Shown: positions 7,100 to 16,861, counted from the first letter of the stretch. The stretch: 64,000 bases of DNA from DASUNQ01 sp035536455 (GCA_035536455.1 DATLOC010000059.1:1-64000); one strand, 5' to 3'. The notes: generated by a model from the sequence alone, not told the origin. A program made the numbers and translations.

Positions 7100-8110
7100 A
7101 TGGACCTCTTCGCTCTGACGCGCGCGCTGGTGGACATCGATTCGACGACCGGCCGCGAGCCGGCGGCGACGGAGTTCCTCGCCGGCTACCTGGAGCCTCT
7201 TACGCGCGGCGACGGCGGCGGCGTGCTGGAGCGCTGGCCGGTCGAGGGCGCGCGCGAGAACCTCTTCGCCGCCTGGGGCGAGCCGATGGTGGTGCTCTCG
7301 ACGCACCTCGACACGGTGCCGCCGTTCTTCCCCTCGTCGGAGGACGGCGAGCGGATCGGCGGCCGCGGGTCCTGCGACGCCAAGGGGATCGCGGCGGCGA
7401 TGGTCAAGGCGGTCGAGGGCCTGCTGGCGGAGGGGGGGCGCGGCTTCGGGCTCCTCTTCGTCGTCGGCGAGGAGACCGACAGCGTCGGCGCGATCGCCGC
7501 CAACCGCACGCCGCGCGGCTCGCGCTTCTTGATCGACGGCGAGCCGACCGAGAACCGGCAGGTCGTCGGCCACCGCGGCGCGCTCTGGCTGGCACTGGAG
7601 GCGGCGGGGCGGGCCGCCCACTCCTCCACTCCCGAGCTGGGGGACTCGGCGATCGAGCGCCTCCTCGACGGCCTCGCGGCGCTCCGCGCCCTGCCGCTCC
7701 CCGAGGACCCGCTCCTCGGCCAGACGCTCCTCAACGTCGGCACCATCGCCGGCGGCCGGGCACCGAACGTCGTCGCCGACGAGGCGCGGGCCGAGGTCAT
7801 GGTGCGCACGGTGGGCGACACGACGGAGTGGAAGCGGGCGCTGCGGGAGGCGCTCGGGCCGAGCGGCGTGCGGGTCGCGGACGAGCGGGAGATCCCGCCG
7901 GTCGTGATGCGGCCGCTGCCCGGCTTCGCGACCGAGGTCGTCCGCTTCACCACCGACATCCCCCGCCTCGCCGCCTGGGGGGAGCCGTTCCTCCTCGGGC
8001 CGGGGAGCGTGCGTCTCGCTCACACGGCCGAGGAGCATGTGGAGAAGAGGGAGCTGGTCGAGGCGGTGGGGCTCTATCGGAGGATGGTGCGCTTGTTGCT
8101 GGAGGAGTAG
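7100..8110 (+). CDS. M20 metallopeptidase, probable succinyl-diaminopimelate desuccinylase
   Basis: Zinc hydrolase of the M20/DapE/ArgE family, 336 residues. Metal ligands and catalytic residues are visible: THLDTVPP, RGSCDAKG, the GEE pair in VVGEETDS, the acid in IDGEPTEN and a C-terminal His in LAHTAEEH. The inserted dimer domain starts near VGHRGALWLALEA. It is five bases upstream of asd and heads the aspartate-family operon, so a DapE role fits the succinylase route implied by dapD. Acetylornithine deacetylase or a general dipeptidase cannot be excluded by sequence alone. Confidence 0.8.
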   Translation: MDLFALTRALVDIDSTTGREPAATEFLAGYLEPLTRGDGGGVLERWPVEGARENLFAAWGEPMVVLSTHLDTVPPFFPSSEDGERIGGRGSCDAKGIAAAMVKAVEGLLAEGGRGFGLLFVVGEETDSVGAIAANRTPRGSRFLIDGEPTENRQVVGHRGALWLALEAAGRAAHSSTPELGDSAIERLLDGLAALRALPLPEDPLLGQTLLNVGTIAGGRAPNVVADEARAEVMVRTVGDTTEWKRALREALGPSGVRVADEREIPPVVMRPLPGFATEVVRFTTDIPRLAAWGEPFLLGPGSVRLAHTAEEHVEKRELVEAVGLYRRMVRLLLEE

Positions 8111-8115
8111 CGACG

Positions 8116-9171
8116 ATGGCGGCGAACGGCAAGATCGAAGTCGGCATCCTGGGGGCGACGGGGACCGTCGGCCAGCGCTTCGTCCGCCTCCTCGAAGACC
8201 ACCCATGGTTCACGCTCCGCTGGGTGGCGGCGAGCGACCGCAGCGCCGGCAAGCGCTACGCCGAGGCCGCGACCTGGCAGCTCGAAGGGGCGCCGCCGGC
8301 GGCCGCCGCCGACCTACGCCTCGACGATTGCACCCCCGGGCGCGCGCCGCGCCTCGTCTTCTCCTCGATGAGCTCCGACGTGGCCGGCGAGATCGAGCGC
8401 GCCTTCGCCGCCGCCGGGCACGTCGTCGTCTCCAACTCCAGCAGCTACCGCATGACCCCGGACGTGCCGCTCCTGGTGCCCGAGATCAACCCCGGCCACC
8501 TCGGCCTGCTGCCGGCGCAGCGGCGCGAGCGCGGCTGGGAGGGGGCGCTGGTCTGCAACCCCAACTGCGCCGCCGTGGTGCTGGTGATGGCGCTGGCGCC
8601 GCTGGCGCGCTTCGGCCTGCGGCGCGTAGTGGCGACGACCTTCCAGGCGGTCTCCGGCGCCGGCTACCCCGGGGTGCCGTCGCTCGACGCGCTCGGCAAC
8701 GTCATCCCCTTCATCCGCGGCGAGGAGGAGAAGCTCGAGCCCGAGACGCAGAAGATCCTCGGCAGCCTCGACGGCGACCGGGTGCGGCCCTTCCCGGTGA
8801 CCGTCTCGGCACACTGCAACCGGGTGCCGTCGCTCGACGGCCACCTGGTGGCGGCGAGCGTCGAGCTGGAGGAGAGGCCGCCCCTCGACGCGGTGCGCGC
8901 CGCCCTCTGCGCCTTCCGCGGCCTGCCCCAGGAGCGCCGGCTGCCCTCGGCGCCGGAACGGCCGATCCACGTCCTCGACGCCCCCGACCGCCCGCAGCCG
9001 AGGCGCGACGCCGGCCTCGAGAACGGCATGGCCACCGCGGTCGGGAGGGTGCGCGAGTGCCCGGTGCTGGGCTACAAGTTCGTGGCGCTGTCGCACAACG
9101 TGTTGCGCGGCGCCGCGGGGGCGGCGGTGCTGAATGCGGAGTTGATGCATTCCGAAGGCTTGCTCGCATGA
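8116..9171 (+). CDS. asd: Aspartate-semialdehyde dehydrogenase
   Basis: NADPH-dependent reduction of aspartyl phosphate to the semialdehyde, the branch point to lysine, threonine and methionine. The 351-residue protein starts MAANGKIEVGILGATGTVGQRF (nucleotide-binding loop). The active-site Cys is in VCNPNCAAVVL, followed by SGAGYPGVPSLDA, which places it in the Asd subgroup shared with archaea and fungi. I start at the ATG at 8116, five bases after the peptidase stop. Its stop overlaps the lysC start (ATGA). Confidence 0.94.
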   Translation: MAANGKIEVGILGATGTVGQRFVRLLEDHPWFTLRWVAASDRSAGKRYAEAATWQLEGAPPAAAADLRLDDCTPGRAPRLVFSSMSSDVAGEIERAFAAAGHVVVSNSSSYRMTPDVPLLVPEINPGHLGLLPAQRRERGWEGALVCNPNCAAVVLVMALAPLARFGLRRVVATTFQAVSGAGYPGVPSLDALGNVIPFIRGEEEKLEPETQKILGSLDGDRVRPFPVTVSAHCNRVPSLDGHLVAASVELEERPPLDAVRAALCAFRGLPQERRLPSAPERPIHVLDAPDRPQPRRDAGLENGMATAVGRVRECPVLGYKFVALSHNVLRGAAGAAVLNAELMHSEGLLA

Positions 9172-10538
9172 TCGTCATGAAGTTCGGGGGCAGCTCGGTG
9201 GAGTCCTCGGCGGCCATCGAGCGGGTGGTGGGTATCGTGCGGGCGCGCCTGGCGCGGCGGCCGGTGGTGGTGGTGTCGGCGATGGGGAAGACGACGCGGC
9301 GGTTGCTCGAGATTGGCGACGCCGCGGCGCGCGGCGACCTCGGGCGCGCCTTCGAGCTGGTGGACGAGCTGCGCGACTTCCACGCCCGCGAGGCGGAGGC
9401 GGTGACGGCTGGGCCCGACCGCGCGCGCCTCGACGCCGCCCTCGCCGGCCGCTTCGGCCAGCTTCGCCAGACAGTCTCCGAGGTCGTCGCCGCGCGAGCG
9501 CTGGCGCCGCGGCTGGCGGACGAGGTCGCCGCCTACGGCGAGCTCCTGGCGAGCGAGATCCTGACCCTGGCGCTCCAGCGCGGCGGCGTGGACGCCGCCT
9601 TCCTCGACTGCCGGCGCCTGATCGTCACCGACGACCGCTTCACCCGCGCCGAGCCGCTCTACGAGGAGACCGACGAGCGCCTGCGCGCCGCGGTGCCGCC
9701 GCTGGTCGAGGCCGGCCAGGTGCCCGTGCTCGGCGGCTACGTCGGGGCGACGGAGGAAGGGGTGACGACGACGCTCGGGCGCGAGGGCTCGGACTTCACC
9801 GCCGCCATCGTCGGCGCCGCGCTCGACGCCGAGGAGGTGCAGATCTGGACCGACGTCGACGGCATGCTCACGACCGACCCGCGCCTGGTGCCGGCGGCGC
9901 GGCTCATCCGCACGCTCTCCTTCGCCGAGGCGCTGGAGCTGGCGTCGGCCGGCGCCAAGGTGCTCCACCCCGGCACGCTCGGCCCGGCCGGGCGCAAGGG
10001 GCTGCCGGTGCGGATCCTCAGCTCGCGCCGGCCGCCGGCGGAGGACAACGGCGCCGGCACGCTGATCGGCCGGCGCGGCGCGGCGCCGCCGCACGTCAAG
10101 TCGATCGCCTTTCGGCGCAACGCCTACCTGCTGCGGGTGACGGCGGAGGATGGGGCCGCGGTGCGTGAGGCGGCGGGCTGCCTGGCGCCTGCCGTCCTCT
10201 GGCTGGGTGAGGAAGGAGGGGGAGCGCTGCTCGCGCTCGACCGCGCGGACCGGCTGCCGGAGGTGCTCGATCAGCTCCTGCGGGTGGCGCGCGTGGAGGT
10301 GATGACGGGGCGGCCGGTGGTCTCGCTCGTGTCGGAGGACCTCGCCGCCGGCGGGGCATTCGCCGACGAGCTCCTCGCCAGCGCCGCCGCGGCGGGAGCG
10401 CGCGACGCGCGCCTCGTCGCCGACGGCGCCGCCTGCGCCGCCATCCGCGTGGTCGCCGACGAAGAGGACGCCGCCGCTCTCGTCGCCCGCCTCCACCAGG
10501 AAGTCTTCGACGGATCGGCGGATGAGGCCGTGCCGTGA
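9168..10538 (+). CDS. lysC: Aspartate kinase, monofunctional
   Basis: First enzyme of the aspartate family, phosphorylating aspartate. The 456-residue form has the kinase signature KFGGSSVES at the start, GREGSDFTA and WTDVDGMLTTDPR, then a C-terminal regulatory region with ACT-like segments (from about residue 305), as in lysine-sensitive aspartokinase III. There is no homoserine dehydrogenase fusion. The start overlaps the asd stop by four bases and the stop overlaps dapB, so it is translationally coupled on both sides. Feedback by lysine is likely but inferred. Confidence 0.93.
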   Translation: MIVMKFGGSSVESSAAIERVVGIVRARLARRPVVVVSAMGKTTRRLLEIGDAAARGDLGRAFELVDELRDFHAREAEAVTAGPDRARLDAALAGRFGQLRQTVSEVVAARALAPRLADEVAAYGELLASEILTLALQRGGVDAAFLDCRRLIVTDDRFTRAEPLYEETDERLRAAVPPLVEAGQVPVLGGYVGATEEGVTTTLGREGSDFTAAIVGAALDAEEVQIWTDVDGMLTTDPRLVPAARLIRTLSFAEALELASAGAKVLHPGTLGPAGRKGLPVRILSSRRPPAEDNGAGTLIGRRGAAPPHVKSIAFRRNAYLLRVTAEDGAAVREAAGCLAPAVLWLGEEGGGALLALDRADRLPEVLDQLLRVARVEVMTGRPVVSLVSEDLAAGGAFADELLASAAAAGARDARLVADGAACAAIRVVADEEDAAALVARLHQEVFDGSADEAVP

Positions 10539-11257
10539 GCGCCGAGACCGTGCCCCACCCGGAAATCCTCCGCCTCGCCCTCGTCGGCTACGGCAAGATG
10601 GGCAAGCTCGTCGAGCAGCTCGCGCCGCAGCACGGCTGCGAAGTGGTTGCGCGCATCGCCGGCTCCGACGGCGGCGCCGCGGCGATCACCGCCGAGCGCC
10701 TTGCCGGCGCCGAGGTGGCGATCGACTTCTCGGTCGCCTCGGCGGTGGCGGAGAACGCCGAGCGGCTGGCGGCGCTCGGCCTCGACCTCGTCATCGGCAC
10801 CACCGGCTGGGGGGAGGCGCTGCCGCGGGTGCGGGCGGCGGTCGAGCGGCACGGCGTGGGGCTGGTCCACGGCGCCAACTTCTCGGTCGGCGTGCAGGTC
10901 TTCTACGGCATCGTCGAGGCGGCGGGAAGGCTCCTCGCCGACGAGGCGGCCTACGGCGCCTGGGCCTACGAGATCCACCACGCGGCCAAGCGCGACGCGC
11001 CGTCCGGCACCCTCAAGGAGCTGCTGCGGGTGCTCGAGCGCGCCGGCTACGAGCGGCCGGTGGACGCGGCCTCGAACCGCGCCGGCGCGGTGCCCGGCAC
11101 GCACCTCCTGGGCTTCGATTCCGAGGCTGATACCATCACCCTCCAGCACACCGCCCGCAGCCGCGCGGGCTTCGCCCACGGCGCCCTGCGCGCCGCCCGC
11201 TGGGTGCGTGGCAAGCGCGGAGTCTTCGAGTTCCGCGACATCTGGAAAGAGGTCTGA
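10535..11257 (+). CDS. dapB: 4-hydroxy-tetrahydrodipicolinate reductase
   Basis: NAD(P)H-dependent second step of the diaminopimelate branch. The 240-residue protein has the Rossmann loop LVGYGKMG, IGTTGW, and the catalytic block EIHHAAKRDAPSGT (His pair, Lys and SGT). The GTG start lies four bases inside lysC. Unusually, dapB comes before dapA in this operon. Confidence 0.95.
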   Translation: MSAETVPHPEILRLALVGYGKMGKLVEQLAPQHGCEVVARIAGSDGGAAAITAERLAGAEVAIDFSVASAVAENAERLAALGLDLVIGTTGWGEALPRVRAAVERHGVGLVHGANFSVGVQVFYGIVEAAGRLLADEAAYGAWAYEIHHAAKRDAPSGTLKELLRVLERAGYERPVDAASNRAGAVPGTHLLGFDSEADTITLQHTARSRAGFAHGALRAARWVRGKRGVFEFRDIWKEV

Positions 11258-11260
11258 ACG

Positions 11261-12232
11261 ATGAGCACGCACACGTTCCGGGGCTGCGGCACCGCCCTCG
11301 TCACCCCCTTCCGCCGCGACCTCTCGCTCGACGAGGAGGCGCTCCGCCGGCTGGTGCGGCGGCAGATCGAGGGCGGCATCCACTTCCTCGTCCCCTGCGG
11401 CACGACCGGCGAGAACCCGACGCTCAGCCGCGGCGAGCACCTGCGGGTGGTCGAGATCACTGTGGAGGAGGCGAGCGGCAAGGTGCCGGTGCTCGCCGGC
11501 TCGGGGGGCAACGACACGCGCGAGGTGGTGGGGCTGGCGAAGGAGCTGGCGGCGCTCGGCGCCGACGGCCTGCTGGTGGTGACGCCGTACTACAACAAGC
11601 CGACGCCTGAGGGCCTCTTCCAGCACTACGCGGCGATCGCCGCCGCCACGCCGCTGCCGATCGTCGTCTACAACGTCCCCGGCCGCACCGGCCTCAACGT
11701 CGATCCGGCGACGCTGCGGCGGCTGGCGGAGATCGACCGCGTGGTGGCGGTCAAGGAGGCCTCGGGCAACATCTCCCAGATGGCGGCGATCTGCCAGACG
11801 CTGCCCGAGGACTTCGCGGTGCTTTCCGGCGACGACTCGGTGACCCTGCCGCTCATCGCGCTCGGCGGCGTCGGGCTGATCTCGGTCGCCTCGAACGAGG
11901 CCCCCTACGCCATGGCGCGGCTCTGCAGCCTCGCCCTCGACGACGACTTCGCCGCGGCGCGCGAGGTGCACCGCCGCCTCTTCGAGCTGATGGAGGTCAA
12001 CTTCGTCGAGGCGAACCCCGGGCCGGTCAAGGCCGCGCTCGGGCTGATGGGGCTTCTCGAGCCGGTCTTCCGCCTGCCGCTCGTGCCGCCCAAGCCGGCG
12101 AGCCTCGAGAAGGTCCGCGCGGCGCTCGTCGGGCTCGGGTTGCTGCCGGGCGAAGGGGACGAGGCCGGTACCGGCACGGCGGGCGCGGGGATCGCCGTGC
12201 CTGAGCCCGCCGCCGCGGCCGCCGCGACGTGA
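11261..12232 (+). CDS. dapA: 4-hydroxy-tetrahydrodipicolinate synthase
   Basis: Condenses pyruvate with aspartate semialdehyde; a Schiff-base aldolase. In the 323-residue protein CGTTGENPTL binds the carboxylate, the Tyr of YNVPGRTG is catalytic, and the Schiff-base Lys is in VAVKEASGN. The last ~30 residues (Gly-, Ala- and Glu-rich) are a low-complexity tail beyond the usual end and need not be functional. The stop overlaps the dapD start. Confidence 0.95.
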   Translation: MSTHTFRGCGTALVTPFRRDLSLDEEALRRLVRRQIEGGIHFLVPCGTTGENPTLSRGEHLRVVEITVEEASGKVPVLAGSGGNDTREVVGLAKELAALGADGLLVVTPYYNKPTPEGLFQHYAAIAAATPLPIVVYNVPGRTGLNVDPATLRRLAEIDRVVAVKEASGNISQMAAICQTLPEDFAVLSGDDSVTLPLIALGGVGLISVASNEAPYAMARLCSLALDDDFAAAREVHRRLFELMEVNFVEANPGPVKAALGLMGLLEPVFRLPLVPPKPASLEKVRAALVGLGLLPGEGDEAGTGTAGAGIAVPEPAAAAAAT

Positions 12233-13095
12233 GCGCGGAAACGCTCGCGGAGCTGGCGGACGCCATCGACCGCCTCTTCGCCGAGCCCCCGACCTACACC
12301 GCCGACGACCGCGCCCTCTTCGCCCGCTTCAAGGAGGCGCTCAACCGCGGCGAAGCGCGCGCCGCCGAGCCTGACCCCGATTCCCCCACCGGCTGGCGCG
12401 CCAACCCCTGGGTCAAGCGCGGCATCCTCCTCGGCTTCCGCATGGGGTCGATCGTGGACATGACGGTCGGCCCCCCCGGCGGGCCGCACCTCCCCTTCTT
12501 CGACAAGGACACCTACCCGCCGCGCGAGCTGGCGCCCGGCGACGGGGTGCGCTTGGTTCCCGGCGGCTCGGCGATCCGCGACGGCTGCTACCTCGGGCGC
12601 GGCGTGACCTGCATGCCGCCGATGTACGTCAACGTCGGCGCCTGGGTGGACGACGGCACGCTGATCGACTCGCACGCCCTGGTCGGGAGCTGCGCGCAGG
12701 TCGGCAAGCGCGTGCACCTGTCGGCCGCGGCCCAGCTCGGCGGCGTGATCGAGCCGGTCGGCGCGCTGCCGGTGATCGTCGAGGACGACGTGCTGGTGGG
12801 GGGCAACTGCGGCGTCTACGAAGGGACGGTGGTCAAACGCCGCGCGGTGCTGGCGGCCGGCGTGGTGCTCACGCGCTCGACCCCGGTCTACGACCTGGTG
12901 CGCGAGACGATCCACCGCGCGAGCGACAGCGACCCGCTGGTGATCCCGGAGGAGGCGGTCGTCGTCCCCGGCGCCCGCGCCGTCACCCGCGGCGCCGGCC
13001 AGGAGTGGGGGCTGTCGCTGGCGACGCCGGTCATCGTCAAGTACCGCGACGCGGCGACCGACGAGCGGGTGCGGCTGGAGGACTGGCTCAGGTAG
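12229..13095 (+). CDS. dapD: Tetrahydrodipicolinate N-succinyltransferase
   Basis: Succinyl-CoA-dependent acylation of tetrahydrodipicolinate, committing the pathway to the succinylase branch. The 288-residue protein has an N-terminal helical domain and a left-handed beta-helix of hexapeptide repeats (MPPMYVNVGAWVDDGTLIDS, LVGSCAQVGKRVHLSA, VGGNCGVYEGTVV). The block QLGGVIEPVGALPVIVEDD is DapD-like rather than DapH-like. GTG start overlapping dapA. Its 3' end overlaps the end of a broken aminotransferase on the other strand. Confidence 0.93.
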   Translation: MSAETLAELADAIDRLFAEPPTYTADDRALFARFKEALNRGEARAAEPDPDSPTGWRANPWVKRGILLGFRMGSIVDMTVGPPGGPHLPFFDKDTYPPRELAPGDGVRLVPGGSAIRDGCYLGRGVTCMPPMYVNVGAWVDDGTLIDSHALVGSCAQVGKRVHLSAAAQLGGVIEPVGALPVIVEDDVLVGGNCGVYEGTVVKRRAVLAAGVVLTRSTPVYDLVRETIHRASDSDPLVIPEEAVVVPGARAVTRGAGQEWGLSLATPVIVKYRDAATDERVRLEDWLR

Positions 13096-13955
13096 CGGCG
13101 GCGGCGGCTTCCAGCTCGTGGAGCAGGAGCGCCTGGGCGAAGGCGGGCGGGGAGCCGATGAGGGCGCGAAGGAGGGTCTTGGCCTTGCTCTCGATGGCGA
13201 GGGCGAGGTCGCTTTCGGGCGGGAAGGGGAAGGTCAGGAAGCCGACGCCTTCGCCGGCGGCGTCGACCTTGACCGGGAAGAGGTTCGGGTGGAGAGCGGC
13301 GAGGCGCCAGAAGAGCGAAGGCGCCGGCGCCTCGCCGTCGTCGACGATCACCGCCAGCGGCCGATGCGCCGCCACCCCGGCGAGCGCCGCGAGAGGTTCG
13401 CCGCCGGCTTCCCGGTCAAGCACCGCCACCGCCGCCTCGCCGTCTGACTCCCTACCCAGCTCTTCCAGCCCCACCCGCCGGGCGCCGGTGCGCAGGGTGA
13501 AGGTCGCCGCGTAATCCTCGGGCGCGTCCGCCGGCAGCGCCACGCGCGTCCCCTCGCCCGCGAACAGCTCCGCCGCGATCGCCAGCGCCTGCACCCGTCC
13601 GGCGGTCACCAGCGGCAGCGTGGAGGGCAGGTCCTCCGCCACGCCGCGCCGCTGCCGCTCCCGCCACCGCCGGCGCAGCTCGGGGAAGCCCTCCACCGGC
13701 GAGTAGAGGAAGGCGCGGCTCCGCTCGGCGTCGCTCAGATCCGTCACCGCCGCCGCCATCGCCGGCAGCGCCGGCGCGGCCGTGGCCGTCGGTGATCTGG
13801 CCGATCGTGGCGTTGAACGACTTGCCGCGAGCCTCGGCGCTCTGCTGGGGCAGGAAGTTGGCGGGCTGGCGCAAGCGGCGGCCGAGCCGCGAGAGGCACT
13901 GCCAGAGCGCCGGACAGCCGCGGCGGATCGCTTCGTCGGCGGGCGAGAGGTCCAT
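13088..13955 (-). pseudogene. Class I/II PLP aminotransferase, frameshifted and 3'-truncated
   Basis: The N-terminal part (MDLSPADEAIRRGCPALWQCL ... FNATIGQITDGHGRA) and the rest (ALPAMAAAVTDL ... FLYSPVEGFPELRRRWRERQ ... VTAGRVQALAIAAELF) are in different frames, joined near 13785. The protein ends after AFAQALLLHEL, where family members continue for another ~130 residues, and the final codons overlap dapD. The family acts on aromatic or related amino acids. Two independent lesions argue for a real pseudogene. The place after dapD raises the idea of a former DapC. Confidence 0.7.
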
Positions 13956-14045
13956 GCGGCGCCGATCCTATCCGGCAGGCCGCCTGTACAATGCCCGTCC
14001 CGATTTCGCGCCCGCCGCGCACCCGTCCTGCCGGAGGAGATCCCC

Positions 14046-15992
14046 ATGGCCGCCCACGTCGAAACGCTGCCGTTCCAGGCCGAGACCCGGCAGCTCCTGG
14101 ACCTGATGATCCATTCGCTCTACTCGCACAAGGAGATCTTCCTGCGCGAGCTGATCTCGAACGCCTCCGACGCCCTCGACCGCCTGCGCTTCGAGGCGCT
14201 GACCCGCCCGGAGCTCCTGGCCGGCGACGAGACGCTGGAGATCCGCCTCGAGGCCGACCCCGCCGCGCGCACCCTGACCGTCCGCGACAACGGCATCGGC
14301 ATGAGCCGCGAGGAGGTGATCGCCAACATCGGCACGATCGCCAAGTCGGGGACGCGTGAGCTGGTCGACCGGCTGCGCGAGGGGGAGCCGAAGGAGCTGG
14401 TCGCCGAGCTGATCGGGCAGTTCGGGGTGGGCTTCTACTCCTCGTTCATGGCCGCCGAGCGGGTGGTGCTGGAGACGCGGCGCGCCGGCGAGGACACGGC
14501 GACGCGCTGGGAATCGACCGGCGACGGCACCTACACCGTCTCGGACGCCGAGAAGCCGGGGCGCGGCACGACGATCACCCTGCACTTGAAGCCCGCCGAC
14601 CCCGAGAACGGCCTCGAGGACTACGCCGACCGCTGGGTGCTGTCGCGCATCGTCCGGCGCTACTCGGACTTCGTCGCCTACCCGATCGTGCTGCGCGCCG
14701 AGAAGGACCCCGAGATCGAGGACCTGGCGGCGGAGCGGGAGGGGAAGCCGCGGCCGCGCGAGATCGAGGAGAAGGTCCTCAACTCGATGAAGCCGATCTG
14801 GACGCGGCCGCAGGCCGAGGTCCAGCCCGAGGAGTACCGCGAGTTCTACCGCCACATCAGCCACGACTGGAACGAGCCGCTCAAGTCGCTGTCGCTGCGG
14901 GCCGAGGGGCGGGTCGAGTACCAGGCGCTCCTCTTCATCCCCAAGCAGGCGCCCCACGACCTCTACTACGTCGGCGCCAAGGCCGGCCTCCAGCTCTACG
15001 TGCGGCGGGTGCAGATCATGGAGCGCTGCGAGGACCTGCTCCCCCACTACCTGCGCTTCGTGCGCGGCGTCGTCGATTCGCCCGACCTGCCGCTCAACGT
15101 CTCGCGCGAGATGCTGCAGCAGGACCGCCACATCGCCCAGATGCGGAAGTGGCTGACGAAGAAGGTCCTCGAGGCCCTCGACGAGACCCGGCGCGACGCG
15201 CCTGAGGAGTACCTCGCCTTCTGGGGCGAGTTCGGGCGCGCCATCAAGGAGGGGGCGAGCAGCGACCACGAGAACAAGGAGCGCCTCCTCGAGCTGCTTC
15301 TCTTCCACTCCTCGCACGACGCCGAGAAGCTGACCTCGCTCGCCGACTACGTCGGGCGCATGCAGCCGGAGCAGAAGGAGGTCTTCTACCTGACCGGCGA
15401 GTCGCTGGCGCAGGTCGGGACCTCGCCGCACCTCGAGGCCTTCCGCGCCAAGGGCATCGAGGTGCTCTACCTGATCGACCCGGTGGACGAGCTGCTGGTG
15501 CAGACCCTGCCCGAGTTCCAGGGCAAGAAGCTCAAGTCGATCGGCAAGGGCACGGTGGCGCTCGGCAGCGAGGAGGAGCGCAAGGAGGCCGAGGCGTCGC
15601 TCAAGGAGCGGGAGGAGGCGCTCAAGCCGCTCCTCGACGCCCTCCAGCAGCGGCTCGACGAGCACGTCAAGCAGGTGCGGCTCACCAACCGGCTCACCAG
15701 CTCGCCGGTCTGCCTGGTCGGCGCCGAGCACGACTACAGCCCGCAGCTCGAGCGGCTGCTGCAGAAGGGGAAGGGCGGCGGCCCGAAGCAGCGGCGGATC
15801 CTCGAGCTCAACCCGCAGCACGAGGTGCTGGCGCGCCTCGAGGAGCGGTTCGCGCGGGACGCCACCGACCCGCTCCTCGACGACTACGCCGACCTGCTCC
15901 TGGGCTACGGCCTGATCGCCGAGGGCTCCGAGCTGCCCGACCCGGCGCGCTTCAACCAGGCGGTGGCGAAGCTACTGGTGCGGGCGGACTAG
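14046..15992 (+). CDS. htpG: Molecular chaperone HtpG (Hsp90)
   Basis: ATP-dependent cytosolic chaperone, 648 residues. N-terminal GHKL ATPase: SNASDALDRLRF, DNGIGMSREEV and GQFGVGFYSSFM; middle domain with DLPLNVSREMLQQ; C-terminal dimer domain. Start ATG at 14046 has GGAGGAG 7 bases upstream. It stands alone, divergent from the broken aminotransferase. Confidence 0.97.
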   Translation: MAAHVETLPFQAETRQLLDLMIHSLYSHKEIFLRELISNASDALDRLRFEALTRPELLAGDETLEIRLEADPAARTLTVRDNGIGMSREEVIANIGTIAKSGTRELVDRLREGEPKELVAELIGQFGVGFYSSFMAAERVVLETRRAGEDTATRWESTGDGTYTVSDAEKPGRGTTITLHLKPADPENGLEDYADRWVLSRIVRRYSDFVAYPIVLRAEKDPEIEDLAAEREGKPRPREIEEKVLNSMKPIWTRPQAEVQPEEYREFYRHISHDWNEPLKSLSLRAEGRVEYQALLFIPKQAPHDLYYVGAKAGLQLYVRRVQIMERCEDLLPHYLRFVRGVVDSPDLPLNVSREMLQQDRHIAQMRKWLTKKVLEALDETRRDAPEEYLAFWGEFGRAIKEGASSDHENKERLLELLLFHSSHDAEKLTSLADYVGRMQPEQKEVFYLTGESLAQVGTSPHLEAFRAKGIEVLYLIDPVDELLVQTLPEFQGKKLKSIGKGTVALGSEEERKEAEASLKEREEALKPLLDALQQRLDEHVKQVRLTNRLTSSPVCLVGAEHDYSPQLERLLQKGKGGGPKQRRILELNPQHEVLARLEERFARDATDPLLDDYADLLLGYGLIAEGSELPDPARFNQAVAKLLVRAD

Positions 15993-16027
15993 CGGACGAA
16001 GCGAGGAGCACTTGATTGGGCCCTCGC

Positions 16028-16861
16028 CTATTCCACGCTGGCGACTGCTCTTCGGCCAACTCTCCCAAATACTTTCAAGGCCTGCTGATCAACTGCTGCC
16101 TCAAGCCTGATACCATTCACCTCAACCCACATATGGGGCTCGAAGGGCACTACCTCAGCACCAATCTTTAATACTGCCGGCAGCCCCAAAAGATGCATCA
16201 TCTGATGCATAGTTAAAGCAACCGGCACGCAGTCTCGCTTGATCCAGGGAAGCACAGAAGCCAATCGCCACGCTCCCAGAAGCTCCTCCACAACCTTCAT
16301 GAGAATAGCTCTCTCCCTGTTCTGGTCAATCATACTTTCATGGCAGCCTCGCCGCGCCTCCCAAACTGGGCTCCAGCCTTGCCATCGGAGCCGAATCCTG
16401 TACCACCAATTCAGAAAAGCAAGCGACATGACTAGCAAGCAGAGTGGCTGCCGACGACACCCTCGTCGCTGAAGGATCGTTCTTCGCACCCTACCCCCCA
16501 CAAGATGCTTGAGACCAGACGCCTGAGCTGAAGGCTCGACCTCATCCTCACCAACTAATCCCCCTTCATACAACATGACCAATTTTGCCTCAAGAAGTTC
16601 AGCCAGCAACCTCACGATCTCAGACTCCGGGACATTATCACCAACTTCGCGCACGAACTCACTCACTGCAACCGGATGATCCAGATTGCCCAAAACGTCG
16701 AGAATGTTCCACATTGCCTCAGAGATGCGTATGTATAATCCTGTCTTCTCGTCTAGCACGACTGCAAGACCACGCGCGTGATCGACGACGCCTGAAAGGG
16801 TGCTTCCAACTCCGACCCTTAGGCCCGCCTTATCCCAATGTTTGTTTTCGAGCGGCAGCAC
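16028..16861 (-). CDS. Lasso peptide maturation protein B (RRE + leader peptidase fusion)
   Basis: A 277-residue two-domain protein. Residues ~15-100 form a PqqD-like RiPP recognition element that would bind the leader; residues ~120-277 form the transglutaminase-like leader peptidase with Cys211 (RDCVPVALTMHQ) and His243 (PFEPHMWVEVNG), an equivalent of the HAWVE motif. It would cleave the leader after the conserved Thr-X and hand the core to the cyclase. The GTG start lies 32 bases inside the cyclase gene with GAGGAG upstream. Clearly lower in GC than the flanks. Family assignment is from motifs and context. Confidence 0.82.
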   Translation of the reverse strand: MLPLENKHWDKAGLRVGVGSTLSGVVDHARGLAVVLDEKTGLYIRISEAMWNILDVLGNLDHPVAVSEFVREVGDNVPESEIVRLLAELLEAKLVMLYEGGLVGEDEVEPSAQASGLKHLVGGRVRRTILQRRGCRRQPLCLLVMSLAFLNWWYRIRLRWQGWSPVWEARRGCHESMIDQNRERAILMKVVEELLGAWRLASVLPWIKRDCVPVALTMHQMMHLLGLPAVLKIGAEVVPFEPHMWVEVNGIRLEAAVDQQALKVFGRVGRRAVASVE

